Source of the DNA: Agrococcus pavilionensis RW1
GTDB lineage: Bacteria > Actinomycetota > Actinomycetes > Actinomycetales > Microbacteriaceae
Assembly: GCF_000400485.1 (NCBI RefSeq)
Contig: NZ_ASHR01000025.1
Coordinates: forward strand, 1-64,000
Reading direction: 5' to 3'
DNA length: 64,000 bases
Positions 35,431 to 44,114 of this stretch are shown piece by piece. Both the position numbers and the translations under genes were made by a program. The notes beneath the pieces are model-generated. The model worked only from the letters and a program-made list of their open reading frames with translations, ran no database searches and was not told the DNA's origin. Positions within the stretch are counted from its first letter, which is position 1; each line of letters begins with the position of its first letter.

Positions 35431-36420
35431 TCAGGCGCGACGCAGCCGCAGCAGGCGCGCCTGCCCGTCCTCGCGCACCTCGACGAGCTCGTCTCGAGCG
35501 CCCAGGAAGTCCGAGAACGAGCGGTGGCCGAGCGACTTCTCGTTGAACACCGGGTCCATGCGCTTCATCTGCTCCTTGACGACGTTGGCGTGCAGCCACT
35601 CGTCGTCGCCCTTCTGCAGCAGGATGCGCAGGGCGCGCTCGAGCAGGCCCGTCGCGGCGTCGCCGCGCTGCTCGGCGGTCGGCTCGGCGTCGCGCTCCTG
35701 CGCGACCGACTCGCTCGTCGCCCGGCGACGGCGTCGAGCCGGCTTCGACTCGGCGACTTCGACCGCCTCGGCCTCGATCTGCTTCGCCTCCTCGGGCGTC
35801 GGCTCCGGCGCGTCGGGCTCGGCGCGCTCCTCGCGGCGCGCGCGCTCGACCGGCACGACGCCCGGCAGCGCGTCGTAGTCGGCGAACTCGTCGCACGCCG
35901 CCGCGAGCGACTTCGAGGTCGACCCGGCGACGCCGATCCCGACCATGAAGCGGCCGAGCCGCTTCACCCGCTGCGCGAGCGCGATGTAGTCGCTGTCGCC
36001 CGCGACCACCACGACGTGCGTGATGTCGTCGAGCCGGAAGAGGTCCTCCACCACGTCGATCGAGAGGCGGATGTCGGCGCCGTTCTTGAGCGCCCGAGTG
36101 GTGGGGAACATCTGCACGAGGTCGACCGCGCGCGCGAGCAGCTGGTCGCGGTAGGCGGCGTGCGCCGGCACCGACCAGTCGGCGTAGGCGCGGCTCAGCA
36201 CGATCGAGCCGTAGCTCGACGCGTAGTCGATGATCGCGCCGAGGTCGACGGTCGCCTCGGCGAAGCGCGTGCGGGCCTTCGACTCGCGACCGTCGATCGG
36301 GAGCGTGCGGACCTTGTCGCTGTGGAAGGCGCCGCGGCCGTGCATCTGGTCGTAGCGCGAGATGAGGATGTTGTCGAAGTCGATGTAGACGGCGACGCGC
36401 GCCTCGGAGTCGGTGGGCAT
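35431..36420 (-). CDS. NYN-domain nuclease-like protein with C-terminal OST-HTH/LOTUS domain
   Basis: 329 residues. The N-terminal NYN (PIN-like) domain (about 8-185) has the acidic residues YIDFDNILIS and VVAGDSDYIALAQRV expected for a metal-dependent RNase. A charged linker (about 190-250, EAEAVEVAESKPARRRRR) leads to a C-terminal OST-HTH/LOTUS-like domain (ILLQKGDDEWLHANVVKEQM to GQARLLRLRRA), which binds RNA in other proteins. The frame is open far upstream but ATG 36420 begins the conserved domain; CACACT lies six bases before it. RNase activity is inferred from the family. Confidence 0.88.
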   Translation of the reverse strand: MPTDSEARVAVYIDFDNILISRYDQMHGRGAFHSDKVRTLPIDGRESKARTRFAEATVDLGAIIDYASSYGSIVLSRAYADWSVPAHAAYRDQLLARAVDLVQMFPTTRALKNGADIRLSIDVVEDLFRLDDITHVVVVAGDSDYIALAQRVKRLGRFMVGIGVAGSTSKSLAAACDEFADYDALPGVVPVERARREERAEPDAPEPTPEEAKQIEAEAVEVAESKPARRRRRATSESVAQERDAEPTAEQRGDAATGLLERALRILLQKGDDEWLHANVVKEQMKRMDPVFNEKSLGHRSFSDFLGARDELVEVREDGQARLLRLRRA

Positions 36421-36553
36421 GCCTCCAGTGTGGCAGGGCCCGTCGCGGAGGCCTCCCGGATGCTCGCGCGATGACACGCCCGGACCGGCTCCCGGCTTGC
36501 GAGCCGGCCGGATCCTCGGCATCGTGGCCCGCTCGCCAACGGAAGGAGCAGCC

Positions 36554-36835
36554 ATGCTCACCCTGACCGAGAACGCCCAGACCGTCATCGGCGGCATCGT
36601 CGAGCACGCGGACGCCGCTGCGACCGGTGGCCTGCGCATCGCCCAGGAGCAGGACGGCGCCGGGCTCGGCGTCACCGTCGCCGCGGCGCCCGAGGCCGAC
36701 GACCAGGTCGTGGAGGCCGCCGGCGTGCGCGTCTTCCTCGACCCCTCGGCCGCGACAGCGCTCGACGACAAGGTGCTCGACGCATCCGCCTCGGCCGACG
36801 GCCGCGTCGACTTCGCGGTCGGCCAGCAGGCCTGA
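36554..36835 (+). CDS. HesB/IscA-like protein lacking cysteines
   Basis: 93 residues with the A-type Fe-S carrier fold pattern (MLTLTENAQTVIGGIVEH, GGLRIAQEQ, VVEAAGVRVFLDPSAATALDDKVLDA). Genuine IscA/HesB carriers need three conserved Cys to bind the cluster; this protein has none. It therefore cannot be a classical Fe-S carrier and probably belongs to the degenerate actinobacterial branch of unknown role. GGAAGGAG precedes the ATG. A strong terminator follows. Confidence 0.82.
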   Translation: MLTLTENAQTVIGGIVEHADAAATGGLRIAQEQDGAGLGVTVAAAPEADDQVVEAAGVRVFLDPSAATALDDKVLDASASADGRVDFAVGQQA

Positions 36836-36844
36836 GACCGACCT

Positions 36845-36876
36845 CGAGGGGCCCGACCGCGCGGTCGGGCCCCTCG
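36845..36876. terminator. Bidirectional terminator between the HesB-like gene and dnaB
   Basis: 32-base perfect palindrome (16-bp arms, or about 14-bp stem with a small loop) between convergent genes. Confidence 0.9.
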
Positions 36877-36881
36877 TCGTC

Positions 36882-38333
36882 TCAGCCCTCGTAGGGCGGC
36901 GGCGGTGCCCCGTAGGGCGCGCCGCCGAAGGGCGTGCCCGCCGGCGGGATCGCCGGGGCGCCCCCGTCGCCCGGGCCCATGCCCGGCGCGATGTCGGCGA
37001 ACCGCGCGAGGTGGCCGTGGAAGGCGACCGGGATCGTCTTCGTCGGGCCGCCGCGGTGCTTCGCGACGATGATGTCGGCCTCGCCGGGCCGGATGTCGCG
37101 GTCGTAGGCGTCCTCGCGGTGCAGCAGCATGACGATGTCGGCGTCCTGCTCGATCGAACCCGACTCGCGCAGGTCGCTGATCGCCGGCTTCTTGTCGCCG
37201 CGCTGCTCGGGGCCGCGGTTGAGCTGCGAGAGCGCGATGACCGGCACCTGCAGCTCCTTCGCGAGCAGCTTGAGCGAGCGGGAGAACTCCGAGACCTCCT
37301 GCTGGCGCGACTCGACCTTCTTGCCGCTCGTCATGAGCTGCAGGTAGTCGATGACGACCATCCGCAGGCCGGCCTGCTGCTTGAGGCGGCGGCACTTCGC
37401 GCGGATCTCGACGAGCGTGAGGTTGGGGCTGTCGTCGATGTAGAGCGGCGCGTCGTTGATGCGGCCGCGCACTTGCGCGAGCGTCGTCCAGTCGCGCCCC
37501 TCGATCGCGCCCTTGCGCAGCTTCTGCAGCAGGATGCTCGACTCGGCCGAGAGCAGCTTCATCGCGATCTCGGTGCGGCCCATCTCGAGCGAGAAGAAGA
37601 CCGACGGCAGGTCGCCCTTGATCGAGCACGCGCGCACGAGGTCCATCGCGAGCGTCGACTTGCCGATGCCGGGGCGCGCGGCGATGACGATCATCTGACC
37701 GGGGTGCAGGCCGTTCGTGAGCTCGTCGAGCTCGCGGAAGCCGGTCGGCACGCCCGTCATGACGCCGTCGAGGCCCTTCGCCGCCTCGATCTCCTCGATC
37801 GCTGCCTCGACCGCGAGGCTCAGCGGCACGTAGTCCTCGGCCTGGTCCTCGCCCATGACCGAGTAGATCTCGGCCTGCGCGTGGTTGACGAGGTCGGTGA
37901 CCTCGCCCTCGGAGGCGTAGCCCATCTGCACGATGCGGGTGCCGGCCTCCACGAGGCGACGCAGCACCGCCTTCTCGGCGACGATCTCGGCGTAGAAGCC
38001 GGCGTTCGCCGCGGTGGGCACCATCGACGTGAGCGAGTGCAGGTACTGCACGCCGCCGGCGCGCGAGAGCATGCCCGTCTTCGTCAGCTCGTCGCTCACG
38101 GTGATGACGTCGGTCGGCTCGCCGCGCGAGTAGAGCGAGAGGATCGCCTCGTAGACGATCTCGTGCTTCGGCTGGTAGAAGTCGCCGCCGCGCACCGTTT
38201 CGAGGCAGTCGGCGACCGCGTCCTTCGAGAGGAGCATGCCGCCGATGGCGGACTGCTCTGCGAGCAGGTCGTGCGGCGGGGTGCGCTCGCTGTACCGGCT
38301 CTCGTCGAGCCCGATCTCTGCCAGGTCGGTCAC
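36882..38333 (-). CDS. dnaB: Replicative DNA helicase DnaB
   Basis: 483 residues from GTG 38333, which has GGAAGGAG just upstream; the frame extends further but without a better start. The N-terminal helical domain (PPHDLLAEQSAIGGMLL), Walker A ARPGIGKST (about 222-230), Walker B VVIDYLQLM, the arginine-finger region and a Gly/Pro-rich C-terminal tail are all present. No intein interrupts it. DnaB unwinds DNA at the replication fork and is loaded at oriC after DnaA. The upstream region has DnaA-box-like sites and shares a rare element with oriC. Confidence 0.97.
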   Translation of the reverse strand: MTDLAEIGLDESRYSERTPPHDLLAEQSAIGGMLLSKDAVADCLETVRGGDFYQPKHEIVYEAILSLYSRGEPTDVITVSDELTKTGMLSRAGGVQYLHSLTSMVPTAANAGFYAEIVAEKAVLRRLVEAGTRIVQMGYASEGEVTDLVNHAQAEIYSVMGEDQAEDYVPLSLAVEAAIEEIEAAKGLDGVMTGVPTGFRELDELTNGLHPGQMIVIAARPGIGKSTLAMDLVRACSIKGDLPSVFFSLEMGRTEIAMKLLSAESSILLQKLRKGAIEGRDWTTLAQVRGRINDAPLYIDDSPNLTLVEIRAKCRRLKQQAGLRMVVIDYLQLMTSGKKVESRQQEVSEFSRSLKLLAKELQVPVIALSQLNRGPEQRGDKKPAISDLRESGSIEQDADIVMLLHREDAYDRDIRPGEADIIVAKHRGGPTKTIPVAFHGHLARFADIAPGMGPGDGGAPAIPPAGTPFGGAPYGAPPPPYEG

Positions 38334-38677
38334 GCTGCTCCTTCCGGTTCGATCGTCTCGCGGGCGGCCCACACGGACCGATCGGTCGGAGCCTGCCCCA
38401 GGCTAGGAGCGCGTCGTCGGCTCAGCGAATCCTGCTGTGGACAACCGTGTGGAGAGCTGGGGACAACGCCGGGACTTGACAGCCTCGACACGCCTCTCCC
38501 CTGTGCACAGATCTGTGGACTTCGATCGTGGAAAGCGTCGAAACCCGCCTCTGACCGGCGGTTTCGCTTTGCACAGGACGTGGGGAGAAAGCGGGTTGAA
38601 GTACACGTTGAGACTTCCAGCGCTTCTTCAGGTTCGCTTGAGAGCCGGGGTCCCGCATCCGTCTCCTCGATGCACGA
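38334..38677 (-). promoter_or_regulatory. dnaB upstream region with DnaA-box-like sites
   Basis: 344 bases without a gene. The minus-strand -10 TAGCCT (38405-38400) lies about 65 bases before the dnaB start. Upstream of it is the perfect DnaA box TGTGGACAA (38436-38444), plus looser ones at 38448, 38458 and 38514, all in the same orientation. At 38597-38618 is a 22-bp element, with GAAGT and ACTTC arms, that is repeated in oriC with one mismatch. DnaA control of dnaB expression is plausible; a local initiation or titration site is the alternative. Confidence 0.65.
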
Positions 38678-38712
38678 CGAGGGCCCGCATCCACGACGGA
38701 TGCGGGCCCTCG
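38678..38712 (-). terminator. Terminator after rplI
   Basis: Perfect 15-bp stem (38678-38692 with 38698-38712) with a 5-base loop, 15 bases beyond the rplI stop codon. It separates the ribosomal operon from dnaB. The stem contains CGCATCC/GGATGCG. Confidence 0.9.
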
Positions 38713-38727
38713 AGCGGCGTGCGCGAC

Positions 38728-39180
38728 CTACTTGGCCGCGACCACCTTGAGCGAGATCGTCGCGACGATCTCGTCGCGCAGGCGCGCGGTCGCCTGGTGG
38801 TCGCCCACCGAGCGGATCGGCGTCGGGATCTCGATGACGCGCTTGTCGATCGAGCCGTGACCGGCCGCCTCGACCGCCTCGGCGATGTCCTTCGTCTGGA
38901 TGGAGCCGAAGAGGCGGCCCTCGGAGCCGGCCTTCGCCTTCAGCGTGACGACGTTCGCCTCGAGGCGGGCGCGGAGGTCCTGCGCCTCCTCGATCGTGGC
39001 GTGCTCGCGCGCGGCGCGAGCTGCCTTGATCTGGTCGACCTGCTTCTCGCCGCCGCGCGACCACGCGACAGCCAGGCCCTGGGGCACGAGGTAGTTGCGG
39101 GCGAACCCGTTCTTGACCTCGACGACGTCACCAGCGGAGCCGAGGCCGGAGACCTCGTTCGTGAGAATGAGCTTTGCCAT
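38728..39180 (-). CDS. rplI: 50S ribosomal protein L9
   Basis: 150 residues with the L9 N-terminal domain ([34 protein letters not shown]), a long central helix and a C-terminal domain ([16 protein letters not shown]). It binds 23S rRNA near L1. Last gene of rpsF-ssb-rpsR-rplI and followed by a terminator. Confidence 0.98.
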   Translation of the reverse strand: MAKLILTNEVSGLGSAGDVVEVKNGFARNYLVPQGLAVAWSRGGEKQVDQIKAARAAREHATIEEAQDLRARLEANVVTLKAKAGSEGRLFGSIQTKDIAEAVEAAGHGSIDKRVIEIPTPIRSVGDHQATARLRDEIVATISLKVVAAK

Positions 39181-39192
39181 GTGTCAGTCCCC

Positions 39193-39450
39193 TCAGCGTC
39201 CGGCGCCCGAGTAGGGCAGGAGCGCCATCTCGCGAGCGTTCTTGATCGCCTTGGCGATCAGGCGCTGCTCCTGCACCGAGACGCCGGTGATGCGACGGGC
39301 GCGGATCTTGCCGCGCTCCGAGATGAACTTCTTGAGCGTCGCGACGTCCTTCCAGTCGATGACGCCGACCTTGATCGCCTTCGCGGGAGCGAGCGGCTTC
39401 CCGCCCTTGCCGCCGCGCGGCTTCCGGTTGTTCTGCGGCTTGCCAGCCAT
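39193..39450 (-). CDS. rpsR: 30S ribosomal protein S18
   Basis: 85 residues from ATG 39450, the point where S18 homology begins. Core motifs [30 protein letters not shown] are typical. There is no cysteine, unlike some zinc-linked S18 forms. It binds S6 in the 30S platform. The frame is open further upstream but that part is noncoding shadow. Confidence 0.97.
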   Translation of the reverse strand: MAGKPQNNRKPRGGKGGKPLAPAKAIKVGVIDWKDVATLKKFISERGKIRARRITGVSVQEQRLIAKAIKNAREMALLPYSGAGR

Positions 39451-39506
39451 GTGTCCTTCTTTCGTGCTCGGGACTGCCGTCCCGGTGATGCTTGCTGCGA
39501 GAGCCC

Positions 39507-40046
39507 TTAGAAGGGGGTCTCGTCGTTGTAGGAGGTGCCGGGCGCTCCCCAGACGTCGCCGCTCGACTGCTGCTGCGAGGCCGGCTGGCCCCACGGCTCG
39601 TCGGCGACCTGCTGGGGCTGACCGAAGCCGCCGCCCTGACCGAACTGCTGCTGCCCGCCCGAGCTGCGGCCTGCGCCGCCGCCCGTCGTGCGCGTCACCT
39701 GCGCGGTCGCGTAGCGGAGCGAGGGGCCGATCTCGTCGACCTCGAGCTCGATGACCGTGCGCTTCTCGCCCTGCTGCGTCTCGAACGAGCGCTGCTTGAG
39801 GCGGCCCTGCGCGATGACGCGCGAGCCCTTCTGCAGGCTCTGCGAGACGTGCTCGGCGAACTCGCGCCACACCGAGGCGCGCAGGAAGAGCGCCTCGCCG
39901 TCCTTCCACTCGTTCGCCTGGCGGTCGAACGTGCGAGGGGTTGACGCGATCGTGAAGTTCGCGACCGCGAGGCCGTTCTGCGTGTAGCGCAGCTCCGGGT
40001 CGGCAGTCAGGTTGCCGACGACCGTGATGATCGTCTCGCCGGCCAT
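39507..40046 (-). CDS. ssb: Single-stranded DNA-binding protein
   Basis: 179 residues. The OB-fold domain (about 1-112) includes [19 protein letters not shown] and [19 protein letters not shown] Gly/Gln-rich linker follows, and the acidic tip YNDETPF matches the SSB C-terminal peptide that recruits repair and replication partners. ATG 40046 is 3 bases from the rpsF stop. The position in the rpsF-ssb-rpsR operon is standard. Confidence 0.98.
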   Translation of the reverse strand: MAGETIITVVGNLTADPELRYTQNGLAVANFTIASTPRTFDRQANEWKDGEALFLRASVWREFAEHVSQSLQKGSRVIAQGRLKQRSFETQQGEKRTVIELEVDEIGPSLRYATAQVTRTTGGGAGRSSGGQQQFGQGGGFGQPQQVADEPWGQPASQQQSSGDVWGAPGTSYNDETPF

Positions 40047-40048
40047 GG

Positions 40049-40411
40049 CTACTCGGCCTCGACCTCTGCGGGCGCCTCGGCCTTGGCCTCGCGCTTCGCC
40101 GGCTCCTTGCCGGCGCGCGCCACGGCGACGTCGGCGCGGAGCACCTTCGTGCGCATGACGGCCTCCGACAGCTTCAGCTGGCGGTCGAGCTCGTCGCTCG
40201 TCGCCGGCTCGGCCGTGAAGTTCACGACGGCGTAGATGCCCTCGGTGCGCTTGTCGATCTCGTACGCGAGGCGACGACGGCCCCAGATGTCGACCTTGTC
40301 GATCGTGCCGCCGTCGTTGCGGACGACACCGAGGAACTTCTCCAGGGACGGGGCGACAGTGCGCTCGTCCACCTCCGGGTCGAGAATCACCATCAGCTCG
40401 TACTGCTGCAT
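40049..40411 (-). CDS. rpsF: 30S ribosomal protein S6
   Basis: 120 residues starting [16 protein letters not shown], with GRRRLAYEI and IYAVVNFTA typical of S6, plus an Ala/Glu/Lys-rich C-terminal tail as in other actinobacteria. It heads rpsF-ssb-rpsR-rplI. AAGGAGGTG lies before the ATG. A hairpin in the leader may bind the S6:S18 complex for autoregulation. Confidence 0.98.
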   Translation of the reverse strand: MQQYELMVILDPEVDERTVAPSLEKFLGVVRNDGGTIDKVDIWGRRRLAYEIDKRTEGIYAVVNFTAEPATSDELDRQLKLSEAVMRTKVLRADVAVARAGKEPAKREAKAEAPAEVEAE

Positions 40412-40441
40412 GCTTCACCCACCTCCTTCGGACTAGAACGG

Positions 40442-40458
40442 CTGCAGGCGGTCTGCAG
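40442..40458 (-). promoter_or_regulatory. Candidate S6:S18 leader hairpin of rpsF
   Basis: On the minus strand CTGCAG-ACCGC-CTGCAG, a 6-bp stem with a loop containing CCG, about 30-45 bases before the rpsF start. The known S6:S18 leader family has a CCG-bearing loop or bulge, so this fits, but the complete consensus is not verified. Confidence 0.5.
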
Positions 40459-40518
40459 CAGGAGGGTATGCATGGTGCGCGGGCCTCGTGCTCGAGGACG
40501 GGCACAGCCCGCACAACC

Positions 40519-40524
40519 TGTCAA
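40519..40524 (-). promoter_or_regulatory. Candidate -35 box for rpsF
   Basis: Minus-strand TTGACA about 110 bases upstream of rpsF. I find no clear -10 at 16-18 bases, so the call is tentative. Confidence 0.3.
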
Positions 40525-40569
40525 CTGTACCGCAGGGCACCCGCCGCCATCAATGGCGGATCCGCCGGA

Positions 40570-42051
40570 TCAGGCGCCGCGCGCCGCCCACCACTCGCGG
40601 AGCACCTGCTCGGCGCGCTCCTCACCGAGCGGACCGTGCTCGAGGCGCTGCTCGAGCAGCATGCGGTACGCCTCCCCCACCTCGCGACCGGGCCGGATGC
40701 CGAGGACCTCCTGGATGCGGTTGCCGTCGAGGTCGGGCCGCACGGCCTCGAGCTCCTCCTGCTCCGCGAGCTCGGCGATGCGCCGCTCGAGGTCGTCGTA
40801 GGCGAAGTCGAGCCGCTCGGCCTTCCGCCGGTTGCGCGTGGTGACGTCGGAGCGCGTGAGGATGTGCAGCCGCTCGAGCAGCGGCCCCGCGTCGCGCACG
40901 TAGCGGCGCACCGCCGAGTCGCTCCACGCCTGATCGCCGTAGCCGTAGAAGCGCAGGTGGAGCTCGACGAGGCGCGAGACGGCCTTCACGGTGTCGTTGT
41001 CGAAGCGCAGCGCCTTGAGGCGCTGCTTCGCCATGCGCGCCCCGACGAGGTCGTGCTGGTGGAACGTGACGGTGCGGCCCTCGATGCGGCGGGTCGCGGG
41101 CTTGCCGATGTCGTGGAGCAGCCCCGCGAGCCGCGAGACGAGGTCGGGCGCCGCATCCGGGTTGCGCGACGCCTCGAGGTCGATGCCCTGCTGCAGCACC
41201 GTGAGCGAGTGCTCGAAGACGTCCTTGTGGTGCGCGTGCTCGTCGGTCTCGAGCCGCAGCGCCGGCACCTCCGGCAGCACGCGGTCGAGGATGCCCGTGT
41301 CGGTGAGCAGGCGGATGCCCGGCACCGGCCGGCTCGTCAGCAGCAGCTTCGAGAGCTCGTCGCGCACGCGCTCCGCCGAGATGTCGAGGATGCGGTCGGC
41401 GAGCTCCACCATCGCGACCCGCACGCGCGGGGCGACCTCGAAGCCGAGCTGCGCGGAGAACCGCGCCGCCCGCATCATGCGCAGCGGGTCGTCGTCGAAG
41501 GAGCGCTCGGGCGCCTGCGGGGTGTCGATGACGCGCGCGAGCAGGTGCTCGAGGCCGCCGCCGACGTCGACGAGCTGGGGCACCGCATCCGCCTCGCCCG
41601 CCTCGCCGCGCGCGGGCGTGACCCGCAGCGCCATCGCGTTGACGGTGAAGTCGCGGCGCACGAGGTCGTCCTCGAGCGACTCGCCGAACTGCACCGACGG
41701 CTTCCGCGAGACGCCGTCGTACTGGTCGGCGCGGTAGGTCGTGATCTCGACGTCGGCGCCGCGGATGCGCGCCGCGATCGTGCCGAACTCGCGCCCGACG
41801 TCCCACGTCGCGTCGGCGAGCGGGGCGACGATCCGCAGGATCTCGTCGGGGCTCGCGCTCGTCGTGAAGTCGAGGTCGGTGACGGGGCGGTCGAGGAAGG
41901 CGTCGCGCACCGGCCCGCCCACGAGCGCGAGCTCGTGGCCGGCGGCGGCGAAGGCCGCAGCGAGATCGCTCGTCGGGCTCGACGCCACGAGCGCGTGCAG
42001 CCGCGCGGTCGCCTCAGCCATGTCGGTCACGAGCGCCCCCAGGTCTGTCAC
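40570..42051 (-). CDS. pcnA: CCA tRNA nucleotidyltransferase with HD domain
   Basis: 493 residues. The catalytic GGPVRDAFLDRPVTDLDF has the paired Asp, and RRDFTVNAMAL and DDPLRMMRAARF are polymerase-beta superfamily motifs. A C-terminal HD domain (LLHDIGKPATR, about residue 285) is present. It adds or repairs the CCA end of tRNAs. Start GTG 42051 is eight bases after CACAAT; an in-frame GTG eight codons downstream is an alternative. It is divergent from the DUF6049 gene, the usual actinobacterial arrangement beside murJ. Confidence 0.95.
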   Translation of the reverse strand: MTDLGALVTDMAEATARLHALVASSPTSDLAAAFAAAGHELALVGGPVRDAFLDRPVTDLDFTTSASPDEILRIVAPLADATWDVGREFGTIAARIRGADVEITTYRADQYDGVSRKPSVQFGESLEDDLVRRDFTVNAMALRVTPARGEAGEADAVPQLVDVGGGLEHLLARVIDTPQAPERSFDDDPLRMMRAARFSAQLGFEVAPRVRVAMVELADRILDISAERVRDELSKLLLTSRPVPGIRLLTDTGILDRVLPEVPALRLETDEHAHHKDVFEHSLTVLQQGIDLEASRNPDAAPDLVSRLAGLLHDIGKPATRRIEGRTVTFHQHDLVGARMAKQRLKALRFDNDTVKAVSRLVELHLRFYGYGDQAWSDSAVRRYVRDAGPLLERLHILTRSDVTTRNRRKAERLDFAYDDLERRIAELAEQEELEAVRPDLDGNRIQEVLGIRPGREVGEAYRMLLEQRLEHGPLGEERAEQVLREWWAARGA

Positions 42052-42107
42052 GGACGCCCATTGTGCCGCAGTCCGGAGCCCTGAGTGCGTTGCCTACACT
42101 TGGGCGC

Positions 42108-44114
42108 ATGCTGTCGGCAGGTCGCCTGGCGCGGCGGAGCGCGTCAGCGTGCGCCGTCGCGGCTGTCGCGACGACGCTCCTCGCGGCTCCGCTCACGATC
42201 GCGCCGGGGGCGGTCGCCACGACCGGCGGCGCCGAGTCGCCGACGCTCGAGCTCGCGCCCGTCGACCCGCTGCTCAGCACCGGCGAGGAGCTCTCGCTCG
42301 AGGTCGCGCTCGACAACCGCTCACGCTCGATCGCGCCCGCGACGACCGTCGACGTGCTGCTCACCGCCTCGCCGATCGCGACGCGCTACTCGCTCTCGCG
42401 GTGGTTCGCCGGCGAGGCGATCGCGGCGAACCGCGTCGTCGCGACGGTCGAGCTGCCGGCCGTCGCCGCCCTCGACGAGCACTCGGTCACCGTCTCGATC
42501 GACGCGGATGCGCTGGGTCTCGAGGGCGCGCCGTGGGGCGCGTACGGCCTCGCCGCGACCGCGCCGAGCGTCACGGGCGCCACGAGCGTCGTCGTGCTCG
42601 ACGAGCCGGGCGAGGCGAGCCCGACGCGGCTCGCGCTCTCCGCCCCGATCGACGCGCCCACCGGGCCAGCCGGGCTGCTCGACGCCGAGCAGCTCGAGGC
42701 GTCCACGGGCGACGGCGGCGACGCGAGGGCGGCGCTCGACGCGGCGCTCGGCGCGGGCGCGACGATCGGCGTCGACCCGGCGATCGGTGCCTCCGTGGCC
42801 GCGCTCGGCGACGACGCGCCCGAAGCGGCGATCGACTGGCTCGACCGCGCCGACGGCCCCGATGCGTACGCGCTCCGCTACTCCAACGCCGACCCGATCG
42901 CGATGGCTCGAGCGGGCGAGTACCCGATCGAGCCGCTCGGCATCCCGCGCGAGGACGGCCCGCCGCTGCCGGCCTCCGCCGGCGAGATCGGCGCGCGCGA
43001 GCCCGTGATCGACGCGACCGCAGTCGCGATCGGTGACGCGGAGCTCGCGGCCCTCGCCGCGATCGGCACCGTCGTCGTCACGACGTCGAGCCTCGACGAG
43101 GAGATCGGCGGCCGCACGCCCTCCGCTCACGCCACGATCGACGGCGTCGACGTGCTCGCCGCCGACGCCGAGCTGCAACGGCTCGTCACGGCGGCGGCGG
43201 CGGTCGATCCGCTCGAGGCCGCGCACGCTCGCGCCGAGGCCATGGCGCTGCTCGCGACCATCACGCGCGAGCGCCCGAGCGATCCCCGCACGCTCGCGGC
43301 CGCGCTGCCCGCGACGACGCAGGGCTCGACGGTCGAGCTGCTCGACGACCTCGCCGCGGCGGGCTTCGTCGAGACCGTCGGCGTCGACGACGCACTCGAG
43401 CTCGAGCCCCGCGACGCGCGGCTCGCCGAGGCCGACGCCGCGCCGAGCACGGAGGGCGCCGAGCTCGTGCAGGCCGCGCTGGCCCAGGAGGCGGACGCCG
43501 CGCGCATCGCCGGGATCGTCGGCGACCCCTCGACGCTGCTCGCCTCGCTGCGGCTCTCGCTCCTCACCGCGCTCCCTGACGCGGGGCTGCCGATCACCGA
43601 GGAGGACCGGCAGGCGATCGAGGGCCTCGGCGGCGAGCTCGCCGACCTGCGCACCGCCGTCGAGATCGTCGGCGGCAGCGAGATCCACGCGGTCGGCGAG
43701 AGCGTGCCGATGCCCGTCACGATCGTGAACCGGCTCGACGTGCCGGCCGAGGTCGTGCTCTCGCTGCGCGCTTCCAACGCGCTCGTCAACGTCTCGCAGC
43801 CGTCGACGACCGTCACGCTCGCGCCCGGCAGCCAGCAGCGCGTGCAGGTGCCCGTCGAGATCGTCGGCACCGGCACCGTGCTCGTGATCGCCCAGCTGCA
43901 CACGCCCGGCGGCGTCGCGCTCGGGCAGGTGCAGACGCTGCGTGTCACCGCGCAGCCCACGATCGAGACCGCCGTAGCCTGGGTGCTCGGCAGCGCCATC
44001 GCGCTGCTGCTGGTGTTCGGCATCTGGCGGTCGGTGCGCAAGCGGCGCAGCGGCCAGGCGCGCGGGGACCTCGACGCCCCTGGATCCAGCGTCGCGGCGG
44101 AGGAGACCGGGTGA
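42108..44114 (+). CDS. DUF6049-family cell envelope protein
   Basis: 668 residues. A signal peptide (ACAVAAVATTLLAAPLTIAPGA) is followed by a large Ala/Asp/Glu-rich extracellular region with beta-sandwich-like segments (SLEVALDNRSRSIAP and, near the C-terminus, VPMPVTIVNRLDVPAEVVLSLRA). A membrane anchor (VAWVLGSAIALLLVFGIW) and a short basic tail end the protein. The family is typically encoded next to murJ in actinobacteria; the role is unknown. TACACT eight bases before the ATG suggests a near-leaderless start. The stop overlaps the murJ GTG start. Confidence 0.85.
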   Translation: MLSAGRLARRSASACAVAAVATTLLAAPLTIAPGAVATTGGAESPTLELAPVDPLLSTGEELSLEVALDNRSRSIAPATTVDVLLTASPIATRYSLSRWFAGEAIAANRVVATVELPAVAALDEHSVTVSIDADALGLEGAPWGAYGLAATAPSVTGATSVVVLDEPGEASPTRLALSAPIDAPTGPAGLLDAEQLEASTGDGGDARAALDAALGAGATIGVDPAIGASVAALGDDAPEAAIDWLDRADGPDAYALRYSNADPIAMARAGEYPIEPLGIPREDGPPLPASAGEIGAREPVIDATAVAIGDAELAALAAIGTVVVTTSSLDEEIGGRTPSAHATIDGVDVLAADAELQRLVTAAAAVDPLEAAHARAEAMALLATITRERPSDPRTLAAALPATTQGSTVELLDDLAAAGFVETVGVDDALELEPRDARLAEADAAPSTEGAELVQAALAQEADAARIAGIVGDPSTLLASLRLSLLTALPDAGLPITEEDRQAIEGLGGELADLRTAVEIVGGSEIHAVGESVPMPVTIVNRLDVPAEVVLSLRASNALVNVSQPSTTVTLAPGSQQRVQVPVEIVGTGTVLVIAQLHTPGGVALGQVQTLRVTAQPTIETAVAWVLGSAIALLLVFGIWRSVRKRRSGQARGDLDAPGSSVAAEETG

